From NCBI GenBank assembly GCA_002928965.1, contig PERU01000005.1, positions 62,001 to 126,000 of the forward strand: a stretch of 64,000 bases of DNA, given 5' to 3'. Under the pieces are notes generated by a model. That model was not told the origin of the DNA, ran no database searches, and saw nothing but the letters and a program-made list of their open reading frames with translations. Both the position numbers and the translations under genes were made by a program. The DNA comes from Methylomonas sp. Its GTDB lineage: Bacteria > Pseudomonadota > Gammaproteobacteria > Methylococcales > Methylomonadaceae. Positions 27,361-35,196 of the stretch are shown in pieces; positions within the stretch are counted from its first letter, which is position 1, and each line of letters begins with the position of its first letter.

Positions 27361-28398
27361 ATGAAAAATATTCTCTTGCTGTTCACAGGGGGCACGATAG
27401 GCTCGCAAGTGAAACAAGGCTGCATAGATACCGATCAATCGGCCGGGTTTAAGTTGATTGAATTGTTTCAACAGCAGTATTCGGAGCATGTCCAAATCCG
27501 CTTTAGGTCACTGCAGCCAATACAAATCCTCAGTGAAAACCTGCATCCGGATGTATGGCAAACCCTGATCGCGGCGATAGAAGCCCAGGATTTATCCCGA
27601 TATGACGGGATCATCATCACTCATGGCACTGATACCTTGGCATTCACTGCCGCAGCCTTGGGGATTTATTTTCATGCTATAAAAATTCCGCTGCTGCTGG
27701 TTTCCAGTAACTACCCATTGGATAATCCACAGGCTAATGGCTTGGCAAATTTTATCTGCGCCGTGGATTTTATTCGTCAACACCAAGCGGCGGGTGTGTT
27801 TGTGCCGTATCAAAATCCGGGCCAGTCCATGCAGGTACATATTGGGACTCGGTTAAATAGTTGTTTACCCTTAAGCGGCGATTTTATCAGTGTCCAAAAC
27901 AAACCTTATTTAAGCGTTGAAAACGGCAAGTTTGTGACCTTACATGAGTTGCCAGATAAACCGCCCTTAGCGTTTAAACTGCAGAATCAATTTGCCAGAA
28001 TTATGTTGATCAAACCCTATCCCGGACTCGATTACCGTCACTTTAAGCTTGATAATGTCGACGCGATATTGCATGATTTATACCATTCCGGTACGGCGTG
28101 CGTAATTCCCCAGTGGGGCGATCAGCACAGCCTGATTGAGTTTAGCGCCATATGCCAGCAACAGGGTATTCCAGTTTATCTGGCTCCAGCCATTAAAACG
28201 GCAGACGCCTATAGTTCCACTCAGCAATTATTGGCACATGGCGTTAGTATGGTCTGGAATTCAGGTTTAGAAACCGTTTACGCCAAGCTTTGTCTGGCAT
28301 ATGCTTGTTATACAAATTCAAACGAGATAGCAGCGTTTTTAGCGACCAATCTGGCATGGGAACAGGTAGCGTCAATCCATAGCCATAACACACATTAG
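27361..28398 (+). CDS. Type I-like L-asparaginase
   Basis: This 345-residue amidohydrolase probably hydrolyses L-asparagine to aspartate and ammonia. The two catalytic threonine motifs are present: TGGTIGS near residue 9 and ITHGTDTL near 85. The protein lacks a signal peptide, as in the cytoplasmic AnsA type. The ATG at 27361 is preferred because it begins directly with MKNILLLFTGGTIG. An in-frame start 21 codons upstream would overlap folA on the other strand. Confidence 0.87.
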   Translation: MKNILLLFTGGTIGSQVKQGCIDTDQSAGFKLIELFQQQYSEHVQIRFRSLQPIQILSENLHPDVWQTLIAAIEAQDLSRYDGIIITHGTDTLAFTAAALGIYFHAIKIPLLLVSSNYPLDNPQANGLANFICAVDFIRQHQAAGVFVPYQNPGQSMQVHIGTRLNSCLPLSGDFISVQNKPYLSVENGKFVTLHELPDKPPLAFKLQNQFARIMLIKPYPGLDYRHFKLDNVDAILHDLYHSGTACVIPQWGDQHSLIEFSAICQQQGIPVYLAPAIKTADAYSSTQQLLAHGVSMVWNSGLETVYAKLCLAYACYTNSNEIAAFLATNLAWEQVASIHSHNTH

Positions 28399-28419
28399 TT
28401 TCTCGATGAGGTAAATACG

Positions 28420-28857
28420 ATGATCCTAATATTGAAAAGAATCAGTCCTTCCACTGCTGTGCGGGATATTGAATCGTTTCTGCAGCCGATCTTAAAAGGC
28501 GGTTTATTTATAAAGTCCGGTAATCTGGAAAAAATCAACATTCAAAAGTTGCAGCCGGCTAATCAGGATAAGCCGGAGTTTAACGCATTGGTTCGGGTTG
28601 AGCCGGATGGGGTTGGACAGCGGGTAATCAAGCAATTGAATAGGAAGCCGCTGAATGGCAAGCCGATTAACATTTCAGAATATTTTTTACGTTTTTGCGA
28701 AAACGACCGTCGAAACAGACAGATAAACAAGCACAATGACAGGCGTCGGCATGATCGCAGACGTTCCGGTTTACAGATTGTCGATATAACCGGCCAAGGT
28801 AAAAGCGATGACACGCATCGCAATATAAATGGTTGGGGAACCGACATTACCCTTTAA
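28420..28857 (+). CDS. RRM-like putative RNA-binding protein with Arg-rich tail
   Basis: This 145-residue protein has a first ~90 residues reading like an RNA-recognition-motif beta-alpha-beta pattern: ILILKRISPSTAVRDIESFL, then an aromatic/basic RNP1-like EFNALVRVEP, then LNRKPLNGKPINISEYF. The following segment is extremely basic (RRNRQINKHNDRRRHDRRR, about 97-115). It lies 21 bp after the asparaginase gene, probably in the same transcript. I cannot assign a named family with certainty. RNA binding is inference from pattern. Confidence 0.55.
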   Translation: MILILKRISPSTAVRDIESFLQPILKGGLFIKSGNLEKINIQKLQPANQDKPEFNALVRVEPDGVGQRVIKQLNRKPLNGKPINISEYFLRFCENDRRNRQINKHNDRRRHDRRRSGLQIVDITGQGKSDDTHRNINGWGTDITL

Positions 28858-28917
28858 CAGCACCTGATTATAAAGATCAATCAGTTAGGAATGATCATGA
28901 AATAACCTATATTAAGT

Positions 28918-28979
28918 GTTCGGCGAAGGTGCGGATTTATCCGCTCAATGCGAATGAATTCGCACCTATCTTGCCGAAC
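28918..28979. repeat. Palindromic element
   Basis: GTTCGGC (28918-28924) pairs with GCCGAAC (28973-28979), and internally AGGTGCG (28927-28933) pairs with CGCACCT (28961-28967). A further AT-rich internal pairing forms a long hairpin. It lies 60 bp after the RRM-like gene and has no T-tract, which is typical of REP-like intergenic palindromes. Confidence 0.6.
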
Positions 28980-29019
28980 TTGTTTCTCACGTATGCCTTA
29001 ATAAGGATTTCGCCAAAAA

Positions 29020-29170
29020 TATCGTCCCCCCTTTGAAAAAGTACCTACGGGAGATAAAAGGGGTTGATTTGAAGAATCACCCCAACCCCTCTTTGTCAAA
29101 GGGGGTGAGTAGACCGTGGATTGGTAAGATCCGAATTTCTGGACGTTATTTGCAACCAAATCCTGAGTCA
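29020..29170 (-). repeat. Dispersed non-coding repeat, copy 2
   Basis: Reverse-complement copy of the repeat at 10640-10825. GATCCGAATTTCTGGAC and CGTTATTTGCAACCAAATCC at about 29129-29161, and CCCTTTGAAAAAGTACCTAC near 29028-29047, are shared. Between them are GGGG-rich imperfectly paired arms (CCCCTTTGACAAAG type). It carries no ORF. Confidence 0.7.
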
Positions 29171-29271
29171 AAAACCGTCATCTCGGCAGTGATTGCCAAG
29201 ATCCAGAAGCCATGGATGACGCGGCGCTGCACACATTCTTCTGGTCTGGATTCGCTTCGCAGTCTTCGGTT

Positions 29272-29308
29272 CCGGCAAGCCACTTGTGCCCCACAGTGGC
29301 TATGCCGG
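29272..29308. repeat. Hairpin near the fumarase 3' end
   Basis: CCGGCA (29272-29277) with the following GCCAC pairs with GTGGC and TGCCGG (ending 29308) around a short loop. It may be the tail of the adjacent dispersed repeat or a transcript-end hairpin for fumarase. Confidence 0.45.
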
Positions 29309-29381
29309 AAAGGCGTTGTTGCTTAAGCCTCTTTATTAATCAAATAAGAACAGGCCGGTTTTGATGAGTCAGTCGGCAGTC

Positions 29382-30902
29382 TTACTCCGTATGTACCGGA
29401 ATTTTGCCGATTTTAGACTGCCAATATTTAGGTGCCGTTTGATGGATTGACTCACCGTGGCTGTCCACTGCCACGGTCACCGGCATGTCTTCCACCACAA
29501 ACTCGTGAATCGCTTCCATACCCAATTCCGGAAATGCCACCACTCGTGCCTGACGAATGGCTTTGGATACCAGATAGGCCGCACCGCCAACCGCAATCAA
29601 ATACACCGCCTGATGCTTTTTGATGGCTTCGATGGCCTGGGGACCTCGCTCGGACTTGCCGATCATGCCCAACAAGCCGGTTTTTTCCAGCACCGTTTCG
29701 GTAAAGCTGTCCATGCGTGTGGCGGTGGTGGGGCCAGCAGGGCCTACCACTTCATCACGTACCGCATCCACCGGTCCAACGTAGTAAATGAATTTGTTTT
29801 GCAAATCCACCCCCTTCGGCAAGGACTCACCCTGGTTCAGCAAATCAACCATGCGCTTATGGGCTGCATCTCGCCCGGTTAATAAGGTGCCGCTGAGCAA
29901 CAAAGTTTCACCGGGTTTCCAATCCGCGACATCCTGTTTAGTCAGATTATCGATATTGACCCGGCGGGCGTTACCGGCTGTTTGGGTAATCACCGGCCAG
30001 TCGGCCAATTTGGGCGGCGTTAACAATGCGGGCCCGGAGCCATCCAGCACAAAATGCGCATGGCGAGTGGCGGCACAGTTGGGGATCATCGCTACCGGCT
30101 TGTTGGCGGCATGGGTGGGGTAATCGAGAACTTTTACATCCAGTACGGTGGTCAAGCCGCCCAAACCCTGCGCGCCGATGCCCAGTGCGTTGACTTTTTC
30201 GTAGAGTTCCAGCCGCAATTCTTCTAAAGCATTCGTTGGCCCGGAAGTGATTAAATCCTGAATATCAATGGATTCCATGCACGCTTGTTTGGCCAGAAGC
30301 ATGGCTTTTTCGGCGGTACCACCAATGCCGATGCCCAAGATGCCCGGTGGGCACCAACCCGCACCCATGGTCGGCACGGTTTTCATCACCCACTCCACAA
30401 TGCTGTCGGACGGATTTAGCATCACGAATTTGGATTTGGCCTCCGAGCCCCCGCCTTTGGCCGCCACTTCCACCTCAACTTTATCGCCGGCAACGACTTC
30501 CATGTGAATCACTGCCGGGGTATTGTCTTTGGTGTTAGTACGTTTGCCGGCTGGATCTGCCAAAATCGATGCTCGCAACACGTTATCCGGGTGTAAATAC
30601 GCTTGCCGCACGCCTTCGTTAACCATCTCGCTGACACTTAAGGTGGCATCCCAGCTGACTTGCATGCCGATTTTCAAAAACACCGTGACGATGCCAGTAT
30701 CCTGACAAATCGGTCGCCGACCTTCTGCGCACATTCGGGAATTGATCAAAATCTGCGCCATGGCATCTTTGGCTGCCGGGCTTTCCTCCTTTTGATACGC
30801 GGAATATAGGGCGGCTATAAAATCCTTGGGGTGGTAATAGGAAATATATTGCAAGGCATCGGCGATGCTTTGGATGAAATCGTCTTGGCGTATGCAGGTC
30901 AT
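29382..30902 (-). CDS. Class I fumarate hydratase (4Fe-4S)
   Basis: This 506-residue enzyme interconverts fumarate and malate in the TCA cycle. It is the iron-sulfur class I type (FumA/FumB), with cluster or active-site segments RRPICQDTGIVTVF near residue 64, GWCPPGILGIGIGGTAEKA and IPNCAATRHAHFVLDG. The C-terminal beta domain has VGPAGPTTATRMD and GGAAYLVSKAIRQA. Class I enzymes are oxygen-sensitive. It is divergent from the MetF-like gene with a 108-bp gap. Confidence 0.95.
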   Translation of the reverse strand: MTCIRQDDFIQSIADALQYISYYHPKDFIAALYSAYQKEESPAAKDAMAQILINSRMCAEGRRPICQDTGIVTVFLKIGMQVSWDATLSVSEMVNEGVRQAYLHPDNVLRASILADPAGKRTNTKDNTPAVIHMEVVAGDKVEVEVAAKGGGSEAKSKFVMLNPSDSIVEWVMKTVPTMGAGWCPPGILGIGIGGTAEKAMLLAKQACMESIDIQDLITSGPTNALEELRLELYEKVNALGIGAQGLGGLTTVLDVKVLDYPTHAANKPVAMIPNCAATRHAHFVLDGSGPALLTPPKLADWPVITQTAGNARRVNIDNLTKQDVADWKPGETLLLSGTLLTGRDAAHKRMVDLLNQGESLPKGVDLQNKFIYYVGPVDAVRDEVVGPAGPTTATRMDSFTETVLEKTGLLGMIGKSERGPQAIEAIKKHQAVYLIAVGGAAYLVSKAIRQARVVAFPELGMEAIHEFVVEDMPVTVAVDSHGESIHQTAPKYWQSKIGKIPVHTE

Positions 30903-31010
30903 GGTCTGGCTCGGGTTGAATGACTGTTTTGATCAGTATTGGCAGCGAATCGGTATAATGCCGCCCATCGCGTTTGATTTTAAAGCAAAACCAACCCCAT
31001 CAGCCTGTAA

Positions 31011-31754
31011 ATGAATATTTCGTTTGAAATCGTACCCAGAAGCCTGGAGGCTTTTGAACAGCAATATGCTTTTGTGCAGACCTTGGATAAAGGTATCAAT
31101 ATTCTCAACGTGCCCGACATTCAACGTTTCGATACCCGTAGCTGGGAATTGGCGGCGCAGATTGATCGACAACGTTACCGGTTTATTCCGCATTTTCGCG
31201 CCATCGATTTCAAAATCAGCAGCGGCGAATTATTCCGCATCATAGACGACTATCAGCTCGATAGCGTATTGCTGGTCACCGGTGATCCGCCGGAAGGTTT
31301 GAAACGGTCTTTTTACAATACCGATGTGGTGGACTTGATCAAAGCGGTGCGACAGCACTTTCCGAACCTGACCATTTATGCCGGTTTTGATCCCCACCGT
31401 AGCGGCGTGCAGGCCGAATGCGATTACATCCAGCGCAAAGCCGATGCTGGTGCCACTGGGTTTTTCTCGCAACCGTTTTACGATCAACGCATGATCGAAA
31501 TATACGCCGAGCAAATGACCGGCCTGGAAACTTATATAGGCATCAGCCCGATCACCACCAAGGCCTCAATGAATTATTGGGAAGTGAAAAACCAGGTCAA
31601 GTTTCCGCTGAATTTTCGACCTGACTATGAATGGAGTATTGAATTTGCCAATCAAGTGATAGCCACTGCCGCCAATAACGGCTGGCACGTCTATTTCATG
31701 CCGATTCGGATTGATTTGGGGCGCTATTTTGGCGGTATAAAAATGGATGTATAG
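31011..31754 (+). CDS. Short MetF-like (methylenetetrahydrofolate reductase family) protein
   Basis: This 247-residue (beta/alpha)8-barrel protein is related to 5,10-methylenetetrahydrofolate reductase. ISFEIVPRSLEAFEQQ, PHFRAIDFKISSGELFRII, SVLLVTGDPPEG and GATGFFSQPFYDQRMIE are the family's FAD- and substrate-binding elements. It is shorter than E. coli MetF (about 296) and lacks part of the usual C-terminus, so electron donor and activity are uncertain. It stands alone, convergent with trpC. Confidence 0.75.
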   Translation: MNISFEIVPRSLEAFEQQYAFVQTLDKGINILNVPDIQRFDTRSWELAAQIDRQRYRFIPHFRAIDFKISSGELFRIIDDYQLDSVLLVTGDPPEGLKRSFYNTDVVDLIKAVRQHFPNLTIYAGFDPHRSGVQAECDYIQRKADAGATGFFSQPFYDQRMIEIYAEQMTGLETYIGISPITTKASMNYWEVKNQVKFPLNFRPDYEWSIEFANQVIATAANNGWHVYFMPIRIDLGRYFGGIKMDV

Positions 31755-31775
31755 CCAGGATGTGCAAGCCCATGC

Positions 31776-31809
31776 AAACGGGTAACCTATTGCGTGGTTA
31801 CCCATTTGA
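31776..31809. terminator. Bidirectional terminator hairpin
   Basis: CAAACGGGTAACC (31776-31788) pairs, with one mismatch, with GGTTACCCATTTG (31797-31809) around an 8-nt loop. It lies between the convergent MetF-like and trpC genes. Confidence 0.75.
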
Positions 31810-31836
31810 AGCTTGGATTTACGACAGTATTGCGTT

Positions 31837-32634
31837 TTAAAAAAACAATTCCCGCATTTTTAAACCCGGTCGTTCGGCACGCATAAAGGCTTCACCCACC
31901 AGAAAGGTATAAATACCGTTGTCCTGCATCAGTTTTACGTCGGCAGGGGTATGAATGCCGCTTTCGGTAACGATGAGTTTGTCGGCCGGAATGGTATTTT
32001 TCAAGGTCAGCGTGGTCTGCAGCGAGACGTCAAAGGTACGTAGATTGCGGTTGTTGATGCCTATCATGCGGGTGTCCAGTTTCAATGCCCGGTCCAGTTC
32101 TTCGGCGTCATGTACTTCCACCAACACATCCATACCTAAGCCGGTAGCGATATCGTGCAATTCCTTTAACATGCTGTCGTCCAGTGCGGCGGCGATCAGC
32201 AGGATACAATCGGCACCCAATGCTCGTGATTCATGAATCTGATACGGATCGATCATGAAATCCTTACGAATCGCCGGCAACGGGCACTTCTCCCGCACCA
32301 TTTGCAAATTGGCTTCCGAGCCCTGGAAAAATTCCTTATCGGTCAACACCGATAAACAGCTGGCGCCGTTCATGGCGTAATCGACTGCAATCTCAACCGG
32401 TCTGAAATCTTCTCGAATCACGCCTTGGCTGGGAGACGCTTTTTTAATTTCCGCGATGATGGCCGGTTTTTGTTGATCGGCCTTGCTACGCAGTGCCTGA
32501 TAGAAACCGCGCGGGCCTTGGACGCCAGTTGCGATTTCCTGCAACATCGAGATCGGCGTGTTGGCTTTGCGGCGAGCGACTTCTTCGGCTTTTTTGGCTA
32601 GGATGGTTTTTAGGATATCGGGTGTATCTGTCAT
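31837..32634 (-). CDS. trpC: Indole-3-glycerol phosphate synthase
   Basis: This 265-residue TrpC (monofunctional, no TrpF fusion) closes the indole ring of CdRP in tryptophan synthesis. [60 protein letters not shown] and [10 protein letters not shown] carry the catalytic Lys and Glu residues of the barrel. In most relatives trpC directly follows trpD. Here 2.5 kb of accessory DNA intervenes, and a degenerate copy of the trpC start region lies 355 bp upstream (32951-33008). Confidence 0.96.
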   Translation of the reverse strand: MTDTPDILKTILAKKAEEVARRKANTPISMLQEIATGVQGPRGFYQALRSKADQQKPAIIAEIKKASPSQGVIREDFRPVEIAVDYAMNGASCLSVLTDKEFFQGSEANLQMVREKCPLPAIRKDFMIDPYQIHESRALGADCILLIAAALDDSMLKELHDIATGLGMDVLVEVHDAEELDRALKLDTRMIGINNRNLRTFDVSLQTTLTLKNTIPADKLIVTESGIHTPADVKLMQDNGIYTFLVGEAFMRAERPGLKMRELFF

Positions 32635-33070
32635 TTTGTTAGATTAGAGTTGGGTGTCGCTATTGCGACAGTTGTTTTAATGTCGGGTCTTGGCCCGACA
32701 GCCGAGTGACTTTTCTTTGCTTGGCCAAAGAAAAGTCACCAAAAGAAAGGCCACCCCATGCCGCTTTGATCCTGCGCTCCTCGGGTTTGAACGGGGTTTT
32801 CGGAAGGGCTATCCCTAGCCCTCCGAAAACGCGATGCATCCTTGCATCGCCCCTAACGGGCTGATCCGCTCAAACCCTCCGGTGCTCGGCGCGGCATCAG
32901 GGGAATTGCCTCGACATTATCAATTACGCTTCGCTAATCGGACCTACGCAGGCTAGGATGGTTTTAGGATTTCTGGTGTGTTGGTAATTTTTTGTTTAGT
33001 TTGGTGTTAATAGCTCGCGATTCCGGATGGCGTGATAAATCCAGCTGCTTTTCTTAATTTCAATAGAAAA
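32635..33070. other. Gene-free region with GC-rich dispersed repeat
   Basis: This 436-bp stretch upstream of trpC contains a large palindromic repeat (32680-32925) and the decayed duplicate of the trpC 5' end. No ORF is convincing. It marks one edge of the insertion between trpD and trpC. Confidence 0.65.
32680..32925. repeat. Large GC-rich dispersed repeat (GACTTTTCTTTGCTTGGCCA family)
   Basis: The segment carries nested inverted repeats. TTTTCTTTGCTTGGCC pairs with GGCCAAAGAAAAG at 32708-32737, AGTCACC appears nearby, and the CTCCGAAAAC and GTTTTCGG arms flank GGGCTATCCCTAGCCC. GCGATGCATCCTTGCATCGC is another hairpin, and the end is GGTGCTCGGCGCGGCATCAG. This repeat type is familiar from many proteobacterial genomes, usually as an intergenic element. 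I see no protein in it. Confidence 0.65.
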
Positions 33071-33532
33071 TTACCGCGATTTTAATTTTTCTGGCAATTC
33101 CCACAAAAATCCACTTTTGCACCAGACAGAAAAATCAACTTCTACTTTATTAACATAATGGTTTTTGTGCCATTTATCCACATCCTTAGGAAAGGTAGAA
33201 GAGTATTCTAAAGCCAACATAGCAACTTTTTTCTGGCTTTGAGTCCTACTCATTAGAAAATCTATCATTGGAGCATCATACTGCCAAACCTTCATAGCCC
33301 ATTTAGCATACTCGCCTATTTCTTTACAAGTTAATCCAGTTTTCTGATCTTTATATTCATCTAGCTCATTCGATTCTGTTGTTTCAACTTTACTCCCTGT
33401 TTTAACTGTTATATCCTTCTGCATAGTATCAGGATATGCATAAATATCATGGTACTCTACCACGATAAATACAGTAGCAATTAATCTCCATTGCAGTTTT
33501 TTTATAAATCCACTTTTTTCATTTATCTTCAT
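33071..33532 (-). CDS. Hypothetical membrane-anchored protein, 153 aa
   Basis: The protein starts MKINEKSGFIKKLQWRLIA with one N-terminal hydrophobic helix or uncleaved signal (about 12-30). A polar, Lys/Glu-rich extracytoplasmic domain follows with two conserved-looking cysteines (GLTCKEIGEYAKWAM and VWCKSGFLW). I recognise no family. It lies 2 bp behind the DUF2971 gene in a distinctly AT-rich stretch unlike the neighbouring trp genes, suggesting the pair arrived together by transfer. Confidence 0.6.
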   Translation of the reverse strand: MKINEKSGFIKKLQWRLIATVFIVVEYHDIYAYPDTMQKDITVKTGSKVETTESNELDEYKDQKTGLTCKEIGEYAKWAMKVWQYDAPMIDFLMSRTQSQKKVAMLALEYSSTFPKDVDKWHKNHYVNKVEVDFSVWCKSGFLWELPEKLKSR

Positions 33533-33534
33533 TA

Positions 33535-34158
33535 TTATTGGATTTTTAATTGTTTTAATATCTTCACTTTATTGTTTTTATTGCAAATTTCTGTTTCCCA
33601 AAGATCGATATTTGGAGGAAGTGTTCGAAGTATTATTTGCTTAATAGTGTCGGGAGTTCGTATTCCTAGTAAAACAGAATTTATCTTTACCACTGGATAG
33701 CAAACGTACTCATCTTTAGTAAAAACTCTAATTTCCTTCTCATATCGCCAAACTGTATTTTTTACTAATAGCGCTGCAAATTGTATTTTCTTCGTAGCTT
33801 TTAGTATGTCATTGCCAACAGTAAAGCCACCTTGATAATTAACATATCCTGCTGGATACCCAGGATAATTACTAATAAGTTCTATTTCTATGCATATTCC
33901 CTTAAAACCATCCGCGTAATGGGCCCAAAGTAGCAAATTATCAAATGATTCTGAAAACGAGCATATTCTTATATCCTCTTTGAATTCATTTACTTGGTCG
34001 ATAGATTCTTGTTGTACGTCATCTTCGTATTTAATCATTCCTTCCATTGGATCATTGAGGCTTGAGTAATGGGAAGCATAAAATCTGTTGTTACAGAAAA
34101 TATCTGCGATATTCTCAAAATTGTTAAGGGGCCTGAATTTGTAAGCTTTAATCGCCAT
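33535..34158 (-). CDS. DUF2971-family protein
   Basis: This 207-residue protein matches DUF2971 in its hallmark order: YKFRPLNNFENIADIF, FYASHYSSLNDPMEG, then ICSFSESFDNLLLWAHYADGFKGICIEI, and WRYEKEIRVFTK. The function of DUF2971 is not established; such genes are often found in accessory and defence-rich regions. The low GC content, isolation from housekeeping genes and tight linkage to the 153-aa membrane-anchored protein support horizontal acquisition. Confidence 0.8.
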   Translation of the reverse strand: MAIKAYKFRPLNNFENIADIFCNNRFYASHYSSLNDPMEGMIKYEDDVQQESIDQVNEFKEDIRICSFSESFDNLLLWAHYADGFKGICIEIELISNYPGYPAGYVNYQGGFTVGNDILKATKKIQFAALLVKNTVWRYEKEIRVFTKDEYVCYPVVKINSVLLGIRTPDTIKQIILRTLPPNIDLWETEICNKNNKVKILKQLKIQ

Positions 34159-34204
34159 TTTTTTATTTCTTGTTTACGAAATTCCTGTTCGAGAGCATTT
34201 CGAG

Positions 34205-34310
34205 ACAGGATCGTAGGATGTGCTGAACGAAGTGAAGCGCATCGGTTGTGATCGATACGCCTCCAGAATTTTCTGCTCTATTGGGCTATCGCACTTCGTT
34301 CGATGAATAC
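34205..34310. repeat. Degenerate palindromic repeat (GAACGAAGTGaaGCGCATCG type)
   Basis: TAGGATGTGCTGAACGAAGT (34214-34233) and GAAGCGCATCGG at 34234-34245 face the partly complementary CGCACTTCGTTCGATGAATA at 34290-34309, with a GATCGATACGC centre. It resembles widespread intergenic palindromes. Its right arm overlaps the last codons of the antitoxin gene at 34286, so the C-terminal YSSNEVR of that protein is repeat-derived. Confidence 0.55.
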
Positions 34311-34537
34311 CCCTGAGCAACCTTCTCAAGCCGTTCGGCAAGCCAGACTTTGATAATGGATTGTCTGGTCACGCCAAGCATTCCAGCTTCCCGGTCAAGC
34401 GAATCAATCATCCAGGCCGGAAAGTCAACATTAACTCGTTTTTGTTCTTGTAATACTCGCTTGGCCTTCGATATATCCAGCGCTGCAGTAATATCAACAT
34501 CATCGTCAAACTGCCGTTCAAACTCTTCCGCTTTCAT
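34286..34537 (-). CDS. Second antitoxin (CopG/BrnA-type ribbon-helix-helix)
   Basis: This 83-residue protein resembles antitoxins with an N-terminal MKAEEFERQFDDDVDITAALDI toxin-binding-type segment and C-terminal ribbon-helix-helix DNA-binding half (KRVNVDFPAWMIDSLDREA, LGVTRQSIIKVWLAERLE). Such proteins usually follow a BrnT-like toxin. Here it overlaps the end of another antitoxin gene by 4 bp and has no toxin of its own beside it. Confidence 0.75.
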   Translation of the reverse strand: MKAEEFERQFDDDVDITAALDISKAKRVLQEQKRVNVDFPAWMIDSLDREAGMLGVTRQSIIKVWLAERLEKVAQGYSSNEVR

Positions 34538-34857
34538 AGCAAATCACCAACACTACCCTGTTGGTTTGAGCGTGAATTTAAGCTGGAAGGTTTCTCTACC
34601 AAACGACCTGAAACATATTTGTGCAAGACGCTTGCAATAAGTGTTTGGTAAGGAATACCTTCTTCCAATGCGCGAGCCTGAATATCCATCAGATCGGGGG
34701 AAGATAAGCGGATATTGACTCGCTTTTCTTTGAGGGTGGTTGCTGAAGCTGCGGCCTTGAATTTAGCCAAATCGGCTTTCGATGGTGTTGTCGACTCAAG
34801 TTCGCCCTGTTCATAGGCTGTCAGAAGATCTTGCTCGAAGTCATCAAGTATTATCAT
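34534..34857 (-). CDS. Antitoxin, CopG-like, partner of BrnT-like toxin
   Basis: This 107-residue protein has an acidic N-terminal region (LDDFEQDLLTAYEQGELEST) and a C-terminal ribbon-helix-helix-like domain (KEKRVNIRLSSPDLMDIQARALEEGIPYQTLIASVLHKYV). The latter is typical of antitoxins that autorepress their operon. It overlaps the toxin gene by 14 bp and is the natural cognate antitoxin. Confidence 0.8.
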   Translation of the reverse strand: MIILDDFEQDLLTAYEQGELESTTPSKADLAKFKAAASATTLKEKRVNIRLSSPDLMDIQARALEEGIPYQTLIASVLHKYVSGRLVEKPSSLNSRSNQQGSVGDLL

Positions 34858-35137
34858 TGGGTTTTTTCCTGATTAGATAATATCGGGTTGCTTTTCTGCT
34901 TGGAATGACAGTCTTCAAGAAAAAATAATTGGCTTCTTCCACGTAAGGTACCAAGTAAATGTAGCCATTCAGCGCCACCACGAGAATAAATTGATTGGGA
35001 TATTTTTCCGGGTTGGGGTGGCGTAATTCATCCAGTAATCCATCAGCTTCGATAGCCAACACTATTTCTTCGAAAGAGATGTCGCGTTCTTTCTTCAATA
35101 GTTCATTTTTGTCATGATTCCAGCGAAACGGTCTCAT
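34844..35137 (-). CDS. BrnT-like toxin
   Basis: This 97-residue protein has the BrnT pattern: FRWNHDKNELLKKERDISFEEIVLAIE at the N-terminus, then a beta-sheet core (NQFILVVALNGYIYLVPYVEE) and a C-terminal basic strand (FFLKTVIPSRKATRYYLIRKK). BrnT-family proteins are RelE-fold ribonucleases that inhibit translation. It heads a three-gene operon with two antitoxin-like genes, transcribed from the trpD side. Confidence 0.8.
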   Translation of the reverse strand: MRPFRWNHDKNELLKKERDISFEEIVLAIEADGLLDELRHPNPEKYPNQFILVVALNGYIYLVPYVEEANYFFLKTVIPSRKATRYYLIRKKPNDNT

Positions 35138-35196
35138 GGACAGAGTTTACGCTGGCGTGTGCCTATTGTCATCAGGTATAAGGCAAATGCTGAAGC

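Larger units (their letters stand above)
28858..29381. other. Intergenic region made of dispersed repeats and hairpins
   Basis: This 524-bp stretch contains a large inverted repeat (28918-28979), copy 2 of the dispersed repeat (29020-29170) and another hairpin (29272-29308). I see no gene. The fumarase gene ends into it from the right, so the rightmost part is its 3' untranslated region. Confidence 0.65.
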
